From NCBI GenBank assembly GCA_947628205.1, contig CANQYX010000007.1:1-39545 (forward strand): DNA of 39,545 nucleotides, read 5' to 3'. Positions 1 to 6,600 of this stretch are shown here, piece by piece. Every line of letters begins with the position of its first letter. Positions within the stretch are counted from its first letter, which is position 1. The DNA comes from an uncultured Clostridia bacterium (GTDB lineage Bacteria > Bacillota > Clostridia > Christensenellales > UBA1242). Both the position numbers and the translations under genes were made by a program. The notes beneath the pieces were generated by a model, which was not told where the DNA came from, did no database searches, and saw nothing but the letters and a program-made list of their open reading frames with translations.

Positions 1-35
1 CACTCGCTCAAAATGACATTTTTATAGTAACACTT

Positions 36-102
36 TGTCATCCTGAGCAAGCGTTAGCGCGCCGAAGGATCTCAAGATTCTTCGCTTCCGCTCAAAATGA
101 CA
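36..102. repeat. Palindromic intergenic repeat (REP-like), full copy
   Basis: The element starts with tgtcat (36-41) and ends with atgaca (97-102), so its ends are inverted copies of each other. Internally it carries cctgagc, gaaggatctc and gattcttcgc, which recur in the other copies listed. A right-hand end of another copy lies at about 5-18. It is non-coding and lies downstream of rplL. This type of GTCAT...ATGAC palindrome is dispersed between genes in many bacterial genomes; its function here is unknown. Confidence 0.75.
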
Positions 103-107
103 TCATT

Positions 108-142
108 CGGGGTCCCCACAAGAACTTTGTTCGCAGTGGGGC
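108..142 (+). repeat. GGGGTCCCC hairpin repeat, copy 1
   Basis: The copy begins cggggtccccac and ends gtggggc. It folds as CCCCAC (114-119) pairing with GTGGGG (136-141), with an inner GAAC/GTTC stem. The same element occurs in the opposite orientation at 1361-1394 and 2304-2339. This copy lies just downstream of the rplL terminator. Confidence 0.7.
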
Positions 143-144
143 AT

Positions 145-174
145 AAAAAAACACTTGCATTTCTGCAAGTGTTT
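145..174 (-). terminator. Intrinsic terminator of the rplJ-rplL operon
   Basis: Read on the minus strand, acacttgca pairs with tgcaagtgt (151-159 with 164-172) around a four-base loop, followed by a run of six T. It lies 16 bases past the rplL stop codon, so it should end the rplJL transcript before anything further downstream. rpoB, the usual next gene, is not visible in the window. Confidence 0.85.
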
Positions 175-189
175 CCAAAGCATAAAGAA

Positions 190-561
190 TTATTTAAGTT
201 CAACAGTTGCGCCGGCTGCTTTAAGAGCGGCTTCAAGCGCTTTTGCGTCTGCTGTAGGCACGTTCTCTTTAACAACTGAGCCTGGTTTTTCAACCAAAGC
301 TTTAGCTTCCATTAAGCCTAAGCCAGTTGCTTCGCGAACAGCTTTAATAACAGCAATTTTGTTTGCTCCGCAGTCCTTCAAGACAACGTTAAATTCAGTT
401 TTCTCTTCTGCTGCTGGAGCGGCTTCTGCGCCTGCTGCTGGGCCTGCAACAACGGCTGCGGCTGCGCTTACGCCAAATTCTTCTTCTAATGCTTTAACCA
501 ACTCGTTTAATTCAACGGCGGTTTTTGTTTTGATTTCTGCAACAATTTCTTGAGTTGTCAT
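190..561 (-). CDS. rplL: Large ribosomal subunit protein bL12 (L7/L12)
   Basis: This is the stalk protein of the 50S subunit; four copies bind L10 as two dimers and recruit translation GTPases. The 123-residue product has the normal family length and order. An N-terminal dimerisation segment ([15 protein letters not shown], about residues 17-31) is followed by an Ala/Pro-rich hinge (about 32-52). The globular C-terminal domain contains the hallmark [21 protein letters not shown]. The start at 561 is preceded by a good ribosome site (ggagaa) in frame with the family N-terminus; the open frame extends upstream to 669 but that part reads through repeat DNA and is not coding. It is the second gene of the operon, 290 bases after rplJ, with an intrinsic terminator behind it. 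Identity is secure. Confidence 0.98.
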   Translation of the reverse strand: MTTQEIVAEIKTKTAVELNELVKALEEEFGVSAAAAVVAGPAAGAEAAPAAEEKTEFNVVLKDCGANKIAVIKAVREATGLGLMEAKALVEKPGSVVKENVPTADAKALEAALKAAGATVELK

Positions 562-630
562 AATTATTTCTCCTTTTTTGTTTAGTTTTGCCATTTCTGG
601 CGGTTGCCGATTAGGGCGATTGCTTATATG

Positions 631-657
631 AGATTCTTCGCTTTGCTCAGAATGACA
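631..657. repeat. GTCAT-type palindromic repeat, right half only
   Basis: The sequence agattcttcgc...ctcagaatgaca matches the right half of the full copy at 36-102. No left end is visible upstream, so this is a truncated copy. Confidence 0.6.
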
Positions 658-732
658 TCGTCGTGCCACGCCTTTAAGCTAAATTATTTTGCTCGTAAAA
701 TAATTGTAAGCCATTATGCGGGCCCTCCTCTT

Positions 733-763
733 ACTGCATCGAACATTATCATGTTCTTGCAGT
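733..763. repeat. 31-base hairpin repeat, copy A
   Basis: ACTGCA (733-738) pairs with TGCAGT (758-763), and inside it GAACAT (741-746) pairs with ATGTTC (751-756). A second 31-base copy stands at 1526-1556 with compensatory changes in the outer stem (ACTG/CAGT here, ACCG/CGGT there). This suggests the structure itself is conserved. Confidence 0.7.
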
Positions 764-772
764 TTGTATATT

Positions 773-822
773 GTCATACCGACCGAGTGAAATACAATTT
801 CACGAGTGGAGTGTATCTCAAA
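773..822. repeat. GTCATACCGA-type repeat, left part
   Basis: It starts gtcataccga and contains the internal segment ggagtgtatctcaa, both also found in the elements at 39068-39160. The right inverted end is missing. A small internal hairpin, TGAAAT/ATTTCA-like, is visible. Confidence 0.55.
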
Positions 823-851
823 TTAAGCAACATTTTGCCTTTTGATGCGGA

Positions 852-1337
852 CTACTCTTTTTCCGCAATTGCTTTGAATGCACGGGCAAGGCTTGCCACT
901 GGTGCATTGAGGACATAAAGTAATTGAGCAACAAGTTGTTCTTTGCCTGGGATGCTTGCCAAGGTGATGATTTGCTTATCGTCAACAGCGGCGCCGTTGT
1001 ATAAGCCCGCTTTGATTGACAAAGTTTTGTTGTCTTTCATCGCGTTTTTAACAAGCCTTGGGGCAAGAGTTTCATCTTCGCTACCGAAAGCAAAAGCTGT
1101 TGTTCCGTTAAGCGCTTCGTCCAGCCCAGAGATGCCAAGTTGTTCACAAGCTTTTTTGAAAAGTGAATTTTTAATAACCTTGTAAACCACATTGTTTTCT
1201 CTAAAGGTTTTGCGAAGAGCTGTGTCGGCAGCAACGGATGTGCCACGATAGTCCACCAAAACGACAGATTTAGATGATGAAATTAACTTTTTGATGTCCT
1301 CCACCGCAAGTTTTTTCGCTTCTTGATTTGCTGACAC
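852..1337 (-). CDS. rplJ: Large ribosomal subunit protein uL10
   Basis: uL10 anchors the L12 dimers to 23S rRNA at the GTPase centre and, in complex with L12, represses its own mRNA. The 161-residue product has the family's normal length. The N-terminal region carries KKLISSSKSVVLVDYRG, followed by LRKTFRENNVVYKVIKNSL, and the C-terminus ends in the L12-binding helix (LARAFKAIAEKE). The start is a GTG at 1337, preceded by aaggaggaaaaa at ideal spacing; the longer frame to 1403 would run through a hairpin repeat and has no ribosome site. It is transcribed from the promoter at 1871-1898 through an L10 leader and a further repeat-rich stretch. rplK-rplA are not directly upstream, so rplJL here is a separate unit. 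Confidence 0.98.
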   Translation of the reverse strand: MSANQEAKKLAVEDIKKLISSSKSVVLVDYRGTSVAADTALRKTFRENNVVYKVIKNSLFKKACEQLGISGLDEALNGTTAFAFGSEDETLAPRLVKNAMKDNKTLSIKAGLYNGAAVDDKQIITLASIPGKEQLVAQLLYVLNAPVASLARAFKAIAEKE

Positions 1338-1360
1338 TTTTTCCTCCTTTATACTTTTTT

Positions 1361-1394
1361 GCCCCGTTTTGAACAAGTTCTCACGGGGACCCCG
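1361..1394 (-). repeat. GGGGTCCCC hairpin repeat, copy 2 (in the rplJ 5' UTR)
   Basis: Read on the minus strand it begins CGGGGTCCCCGTG and ends ACGGGGC, matching copy 1 at 108-142 closely. The stem pairs CCCCGT (1362-1367) with ACGGGG (1382-1387), with inner GAAC/GTTC. It ends only about 11 bases upstream of the rplJ Shine-Dalgarno, so it could influence ribosome loading. Confidence 0.7.
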
Positions 1395-1408
1395 TCGTCG
1401 CAACTCTC

Positions 1409-1467
1409 ACTTTTGCTAGTTTGCTCGTAAACTCGCAAACATAAGCCTAAGTTCGGTTGCTCCTTTT
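1409..1467 (+). repeat. Direct repeat of about 57 bases, copy 1
   Basis: It starts acttttgctagtttgctc and runs through actcgcaaacataagcctaa and gtt..gttgctcc. A second copy in the same orientation is at 2248-2303 with a few substitutions. GTTTGC/GCAAAC can pair inside it. It abuts copy 2 of the GGGGTCCCC hairpin. Confidence 0.7.
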
Positions 1468-1468
1468 T

Positions 1469-1575
1469 CGCACTCAAAGTTGTCAACTTTTCGTGCGATG
1501 TTGCCCTTTTCAAGGGCAATTAATTACCGCTGCGGACATTTTAATGTTCTTGCGGTTGTGCCCATTTCATGGGCA
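1469..1575. repeat. Run of four hairpins in the rplJ 5' UTR
   Basis: Four perfect or near-perfect hairpins follow each other. (a) 1469-1497: CGCAC/GTGCG outside and AAAGTT/AACTTT inside. (b) 1501-1519: TTGCCCTT-ttc-AAGGGCAA. (c) 1526-1556: the 31-base hairpin repeat, copy B. (d) 1559-1575: TGCCCAT-ttc-ATGGGCA. Hairpins (b) and (d) are variants of one another with a compensated T-A to A-T swap next to the loop. The whole stretch lies in the transcribed leader of rplJ. Confidence 0.75.
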
Positions 1576-1635
1576 ATTTAGCTAGATGTGTTTGTTGCAA
1601 GTTTTAAAGATTTTTTGACTTCGCTTTGGCGAATC

Positions 1636-1687
1636 GTCATCCTGAGTGAAATCGAAGGATCTCGCCAAAGCTTCGCTCAAAATGACA
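1636..1687. repeat. GTCAT-type palindromic repeat, complete short copy
   Basis: Starts gtcatcctgag and ends ctcaaaatgac, with gaaggatctc in the middle as in the copy at 36-102. It lies between the rplJ attenuator and the hairpin run. Confidence 0.7.
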
Positions 1688-1711
1688 ATCTTAAAAACAA
1701 CACATTTGGCG

Positions 1712-1747
1712 TAAATAAAAATTCCTCTTGCCAAGACAAAAGGAATT
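1712..1747 (-). terminator. Attenuator terminator in the rplJ leader
   Basis: On the minus strand aattccttttg (1747-1737) pairs with caagaggaatt (1730-1720) in an 11-bp stem with one G-U pair. It is followed by tttattt. It comes about 115 bases after the predicted transcription start and before rplJ, the position expected for a leader attenuator rather than the end of a gene. Confidence 0.75.
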
Positions 1748-1864
1748 GAAACAATCATATTCTCTTATCCCCTACACGAGTAGCGTTTCGTCGCACTTTT
1801 GCGATTTAAACGACTTTATGCATAATGCACTTGTGGTCTTTGGCGAACAATTTTTATTTAACTA
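1748..1864 (-). promoter_or_regulatory. L10 (rplJ) autoregulatory leader
   Basis: Between the promoter and the attenuator, the minus-strand leader contains gccaaagaccacaagtgc, which resembles the conserved CAAAGACC...GGUG core of the bacterial L10 leader as I recall it. Nested pairs CGTTT/AAACG and TCGC/GCGA follow, then gtgtagggg, which can pair back to the ccaca after AAAGA. In this family the L10-L12 complex binds the leader when ribosomal protein is in excess and reduces rplJL expression. The call rests on motif, position and the adjacent terminator; I could not run a covariance model. Confidence 0.7.
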
Positions 1865-1870
1865 TGGAAT

Positions 1871-1898
1871 ATTATAATCAGATTTTTATTAAAGTCAA
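1871..1898 (-). promoter_or_regulatory. Promoter of rplJ-rplL
   Basis: Minus strand: TTGACT at 1898-1893, a 16-base spacer, and TATAAT at 1876-1871. The predicted start is near 1864, just ahead of the L10 leader. This is a near-consensus sigma-A-type promoter. Confidence 0.8.
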
Positions 1899-1956
1899 TA
1901 GTTTTTAACAAAATTTTTTAAATTTTAATATCTTTTTTATATTAAGGAAATAAGGG

Positions 1957-2029
1957 GGGGGCTTTGCGTTGCCTGAAAGCAACGCGGTGGCAACAAGTTG
2001 CCACAGTGCGCTTTGCGCACAAAGCCCCC
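1957..2029. repeat. Cloverleaf-shaped palindrome (four-way junction)
   Basis: A 9-10 bp outer stem (GGGGGCTTTG at 1957-1966 with CAAAGCCCCC at 2020-2029) encloses three hairpins. These are CGTTGC/GCAACG (1967-1984), GTGGCAAC-aa-GTTGCCAC (1987-2004) and GTGCGC-ttt-GCGCAC (2006-2020). Nearly every base is paired. It is GC-rich in an AT-rich genome and no gene overlaps it. It lacks anticodon-arm and T-loop features, so it is not a tRNA, and no T run follows on the plus strand. Likely a mobile or structural palindromic element. Confidence 0.75.
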
Positions 2030-2137
2030 GCGCGTTGTGCCGCCAGCAATATTGCCAATCCCATTAAACCAAACATTGCAAAACACAAAAATTTCGACAT
2101 TTTTAAAAAATAATTTGTAAAAATTTGGAATTTTATA

Positions 2138-2166
2138 TTGACAAAGTTGATTTTTAGTGATAAAAT
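2138..2166 (+). promoter_or_regulatory. Promoter upstream of the 2525 lipoprotein gene
   Basis: TTGACA at 2138-2143, a 17-base spacer, then TAAAAT at 2161-2166. The predicted start is near 2173, giving an untranslated leader of about 350 bases that carries palindromic repeats. No nearer promoter of equal quality is visible. Confidence 0.7.
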
Positions 2167-2247
2167 TCGTATGACAAAACAATTTTAGCTACATATGTTA
2201 ATATATAAGTGAAAAGAGGTAGAGATTGCCACAACGTCACAAACTGC

Positions 2248-2303
2248 ACTTTTGCTAGTTTGCTCAAAACTCGCAAACATAAGCCTAAGTTTGTTTGTTC
2301 CTT
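2248..2303 (+). repeat. Direct repeat of about 57 bases, copy 2
   Basis: Same sequence and orientation as 1409-1467, starting acttttgctagtttgctc and continuing ctcgcaaacataagcctaag. It is immediately followed by copy 3 of the GGGGTCCCC hairpin. Confidence 0.7.
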
Positions 2304-2339
2304 ATCCCCTTCAAAACAAATAGTTTTGTGGGGGCCCCG
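2304..2339 (-). repeat. GGGGTCCCC hairpin repeat, copy 3
   Basis: Read on the minus strand it begins CGGGGCCCCCACAAAAC and ends GAAGGGGAT. The inner stem is CAAAAC/GTTTTG in place of GAAC/GTTC, so base pairing is retained while the sequence differs from copies 1 and 2. Confidence 0.65.
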
Positions 2340-2363
2340 ATAATGTTTTGCCTCGCAATGACA

Positions 2364-2400
2364 AAGATTCTTCGACTCGTTGCACTCGCTCAGAATGACA
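2364..2400. repeat. GTCAT-type palindromic repeat, right half
   Basis: The sequence agattcttcgactcg...cgctcagaatgaca matches the right half of the family. It lies in the leader of the 2525 gene. Confidence 0.55.
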
Positions 2401-2429
2401 AGACGCGTTGTTCAGGATGACATTTTCGG

Positions 2430-2480
2430 GTCATGTTGAGCGGAACGAAGTGAAGTCGAAACATCTCGTTCATAATGACA
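2430..2480. repeat. GTCAT-type palindromic repeat, complete copy
   Basis: Starts gtcatgttgagcggaacgaag and ends ttcataatgaca; the ends are inverted. This copy uses the variant GTTGAGCGGAACGAAG also seen in the elements near 39068. It ends 45 bases before the ATG at 2525. Confidence 0.65.
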
Positions 2481-2524
2481 ATATATTAACAAAAAGCAAT
2501 TTAAGAAATTATAAGGAGAAATTT

Positions 2525-3634
2525 ATGGAAAAAAATTTGATTGAAAAATTGGCTAACAAATGGGCGGACTTTAAATATGCCGTTCGCCACAGCAAAATTG
2601 CAAGGCGCGTGGCAACAATTATGCTTGCAGGTGCAATGGCAGTTCCGGTTGTGCTTTCTGCCAGCGCGTGCACGGTTACAATTAAGGACAATGGCGATGG
2701 AACTTTTGACATCAACCCGGTTGACCCAAACAATCAAGGCAACAATCAGGGGAACAATCAGGGGAACAATCAGGGCAATAACCAAGGCAACACGGACGAC
2801 CCAAAACCCGCACCAGATTACAGCAAATATAGCAAACTTTTGCAAGATGTTTTAAACAACTCACAATATGACGAACTTTATAGAAGATACGAGAGCAATG
2901 AATTATATGAAAACAGCAATCATTTTGATGCTGGATCAAATCTATTAGAAGCAATACCTTATAATTATTTAACAGGCAAAGGCGAAGATATTGAAGGGAT
3001 AAAAAATGGAACAGTGGGTGTTGATGCCGATCTATATATGATTGAAAATGATAAAGAACATATTTATAACAGGTTGGAAATCATTTATAGAATAAATAAT
3101 AATGAAAAATATATTAATCAATATCTTTTAAAATATGAGATTTCCGAACAAGAACTTAAAGATTTAACAATGCTATACAACGGTAGATATTATCAAGGTC
3201 CGGTAATGTTCCAACATCTTGCCAGCACAAGAGACCCTAAAGAAGAATCCATTTCGGGTTTTTGTGTAACAGAAAGTGCATATAAAGAATTGTTGGCTTC
3301 GCTTAAAGTAAATCAAATTGTAAATAAAAATTTTGGAACCAATTTAAGTAATTATGTTATAACATATTATAACAATAATGCTGATGATGAAAGAGATTTT
3401 GATTTACATTTAAAATTAATTTCTGAGAACTCAAACAATCCTGTCTCTTACGGATATATTGCAGATATGAGTTTGAAAATAGACCATTGGGCAAAACCAA
3501 CCTACTCTAATGGCATAATAAATTGGTCGTCAATTCACGAACGATATATTGATGAACAAGTTGAAGCATCCACCCCAATTACATATTTCCAATTAGATCA
3601 CGCATTTAAAAATGTTAAAACAAATTTAAATTAA
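2525..3634 (+). CDS. Predicted lipoprotein with GNNQ tandem repeat
   Basis: I do not recognise a family. The 369-residue product has a long, basic N-region (about 29 residues) and then a hydrophobic stretch (VATIMLAGAMAVPVVLSASAC) with a candidate lipobox cysteine at residue 49. That suggests export and lipid anchoring, although Ala rather than Leu/Val at -3 makes the lipobox imperfect. Residues about 69-88 are five copies of a four-residue N-N-Q-G unit, a flexible linker. The remaining 270 residues are polar, rich in Tyr and Asn, with no motif I know. The start at 2525 has aaggagaa at good spacing; the frame is open further upstream to 2408 but that part is repeat DNA. It is transcribed alone from the promoter at 2138 and ends at the hairpin at 3642, convergent with the giant gene next door, which also encodes a lipoprotein. 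Confidence 0.85.
   Translation: MEKNLIEKLANKWADFKYAVRHSKIARRVATIMLAGAMAVPVVLSASACTVTIKDNGDGTFDINPVDPNNQGNNQGNNQGNNQGNNQGNTDDPKPAPDYSKYSKLLQDVLNNSQYDELYRRYESNELYENSNHFDAGSNLLEAIPYNYLTGKGEDIEGIKNGTVGVDADLYMIENDKEHIYNRLEIIYRINNNEKYINQYLLKYEISEQELKDLTMLYNGRYYQGPVMFQHLASTRDPKEESISGFCVTESAYKELLASLKVNQIVNKNFGTNLSNYVITYYNNNADDERDFDLHLKLISENSNNPVSYGYIADMSLKIDHWAKPTYSNGIINWSSIHERYIDEQVEASTPITYFQLDHAFKNVKTNLN
2729..2788 (+). repeat. 12-base tandem repeat (5 units)
   Basis: Five units of the form aacaatcagggg, the middle ones identical or nearly so, encode the N-N-Q-G linker of the 2525 protein. Such units can gain or lose copies in frame, changing linker length. Confidence 0.85.
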
Positions 3635-3641
3635 TATCAAT

Positions 3642-3671
3642 AAAAAACTTCGCGTAATGCGAAGTTTTTTT
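3642..3671. terminator. Bidirectional terminator between convergent lipoprotein genes
   Basis: aaaaaacttcgc (3642-3653) pairs with gcgaagtttttt (3659-3670) in a 12-bp stem with a five-base loop. T runs follow on both strands, so it can end the 2525 gene and the giant gene alike. Confidence 0.9.
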
Positions 3672-3681
3672 GTTATTCAGA

Positions 3682-6600
3682 TTATTTAGCATTAAATGAA
3701 CCTGATTTGGTGTTTGCGCTGCCCAAACTTGAAGTTTTAACATTTTTACCGCCACCTAAGGTTACCAACACATTTTCGGTTAGATAGGTTGTGTTTCTGC
3801 TGCCCGAATTTGGATTTGCATTATTTTTGAATAAATAATATTTATATCCTGTTGCTTGCTCTTTTACCCATCCTAGTGCATGTTCAGTATCGAAATCTGT
3901 AAATTGATTCCCATTGTTGGAATTATTAGCTGTAGTCCAAGGAATTTTTCCGTCTGTAAACTTATATCTAGTGTAAATTTGCAAACTGCTGTTCATTAGA
4001 TATTTATTGCGGTTGAAATCTTCATCGTTCGCGGTTGGGAATTGCACATCAACATTCATCAATACGCCATCTTTAACCACATATTCCATATTAAGGGTGT
4101 AAATTTCATAAACTTTTGATGTGTATTCTTTGATTCGTCCATTTAATGTCCTGACAATTGCAATTTCCTCGCCGCCTTCAATTTTATAGTTGTTTACTAC
4201 TTTATACATAGCTTCTGTGCTGTTGGTTAAATAATAATTTTTATAAGAATTAAAGTTGGCAGCCAAATAATACAAAGTAATAGGTTGATTATCAGGTGCA
4301 AATATCTGTGCGCCGGATTGATCATACAAATCTATTGTTATTGAACCCAAGTTATCTGAATCCAACCCTAAGTCATAATTGGAAACTACGGCAGTTGAAG
4401 TAAACACAATGCCCGAGCCATTATCCAATTGATCTTGATTCTTGTATGAGCCAACTTTATATCCACCATCATAATAGAAATATTGAACTTTGTGCGAAAT
4501 TCCGGTTGGATTTTTTTCTTCTAAACAATTTGTATTTATAAAGTATTGATTTCCGTCGTAAGTGAAGCCGGTATTATTAACATGATAAGGGTTTTCAAAC
4601 GCACTTGGATATAAATTAACGTTAATGTTGTCTGGAAGTCCATTTGGAGAATATTCGCCAATTTGCACCGTGCCATTTGAATAGTTTTTAGCATCGCTTG
4701 CTGTACCCATGCTACTAAATTTATAGTATGCAGTTGCAGGTTGATAACCTGTTACTTTGCCGTCTTGATCTGTTATTTGGTGGCTTGTGTCGTTATAGGT
4801 TACAACAATGTAATCTACGCCTTCGGTTAAACCTTCTATGCTATCGCTATCGCTAAATTTGCTGAAGGATGCAACTTTACTTCCTATATTAACATTTTTT
4901 CCGTTTGCGGTGTAGTAAACGCCCTTCATGTAACCATAGCCGAGATATAATCTATTTCTAACCGTATCTTTTACGCGATAAATATATCCATTGTTCTCAT
5001 TATCTGTATTGTATTCATCAGTTGCCGGCACAAACGTAATATTCGATTCGGTTACAAATGGAACGCCAACATTAGATTCAAAGTCAGCAAACCCAACTCC
5101 ACTGCCACTATCTTTTTCGTTGCGAATGTTGCTGTTTTCTCTATCCCAAACCAATAAGTTGCCAGTTAAATCTTTGTTTGGAAGGGTATATTTTCCGCTA
5201 CTGCTGTCATATTGCCCTTGAACGTAGTAAATTCCGCTGTCAGAAACGAATTGGCTTGCATTATATTTGCAATTTTCGCCATTGAAAATGTTGTAAGCAA
5301 AATCTTGGCTTGGCGTGTAGATGTTGGTTGACGCAAAGGCACTGATATAATACATTCCATTTTCGTAAACATAAGTTTTAACAATGGTTAGATCTTTATC
5401 TTTGCCTTTGAATTTTTCATCATTGCCGCAATATTCATATTTGCCATCGGTGTTAATAGTTACATCCTTTTTAGGAACTTTTTCAAATAGGTCGCTTAAA
5501 CTTTCAGCCGAACTTTTGCCTGCCGCGCCATTAACCGCAACAAGGTAATAACCTTTATAGTAATCGGTTGGGCGGGTTGACGAATAGAACATATATGGCA
5601 ATTCGCCCGTTTCTTGATTTGGAATGTGTTCATCTTTATAAGTTACAGACGAATCAATTTGAACTTTCATTACCCAATCGCCATTTTCGTTTTTAACATA
5701 TTTAACTTCTCTGGTGTAAGAATCGGCAAACAAGCCAAACGACAAATCTTGACGATTTTCTAGTGTATTCATTTGAACTATCACGTTCCCCGTATTCTGA
5801 ACTTTGAAATGTTGAACTAAGCCAACCACAAGTGATGTTATTAGGAGCCCATTGGATGTTAGTGCGCTAATATAGCCAATTACAATGGCTACAGTTGCAA
5901 CAGCACCGGTTCCGCCCGTCGCAACAAAAACACCGACACTGATTAAGGCTGCTACAATAGCCGCAGCCGCACCAGCAGCCCAACGCCAAGCCGCTTCCCA
6001 GAAGGTATCACCGCTTACTGGTATAGACACTTTTTGATGGATTTTATTATAAGCATCCCTGCTTACAAGTCCCATAATATTAAACACCGAACCATCAGTT
6101 GATAGATTGTCGTTAGTATAAGTGTTTTCATCTGATCTATTGGTTGTCCAGTTTTCAAAAACGGTATCAAATCTAAACCATACATCTCCATATACGGAGT
6201 TTGAAATTTTGTATACGAAATTGGCTTTTCTGTTCATTTCAATCGAATTGTTATTACCCGCTATATGCCAAGTAATATCATATTGTGATAAATCATTTCT
6301 TTCGCCAAGTCGATACGTAATTTTTTGCAGTGCCTCATCTTTCTTCTTATTGCCGCTCCAGCTTCCTTCATTACCATTACTACCTTTTTGCCAATTGTGG
6401 AAGATGTTAGCATTATTTTGATCTCCCGTGTTAACTCCAGCTATCATATATGGAGTTTTAAAGGAGTAAACGTCTTTGCTTCCTTTATTTATTTCATCTT
6501 CATACTTAGCATAAAGGTTTTTTGCTTCTAGGCTTTCCAAAATGTCATAAGAATATGTTACTTCAATTTCAGAAGTTGTAAACCAAGTCCAATCCCATCC

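Larger units (their letters stand above)
562..851. other. Repeat-filled spacer between rplJ and rplL
   Basis: This 290-base gap within a ribosomal-protein operon has no credible gene. It holds a partial GTCAT-type repeat (631-657), a 31-base hairpin (733-763) and a half copy of the GTCATACCGA variant (773-822). The rplL Shine-Dalgarno lies at its left edge. Open frames across it have no ribosome site and consist of repeat sequence. Confidence 0.8.

Noticed and set aside
604-918. 104-codon open frame on the plus strand between rplL and rplJ
   Set aside because: It is built from palindromic repeats and overlaps the end of rplJ; no ribosome site.
1361-1687. CRISPR array
   Set aside because: The repeats are palindromes of different families with irregular spacing; there are no constant-length spacers and no cas genes.
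1957-2029. Cloverleaf as a tRNA
   Set aside because: It has no anticodon stem-loop, no T-loop GTTC and the loops and arm lengths are wrong for a tRNA.
1937-2182. 81-codon open frame on the minus strand
   Set aside because: It runs straight through the cloverleaf palindrome, has no Shine-Dalgarno and no recognisable product; it overlaps the plus-strand promoter region.
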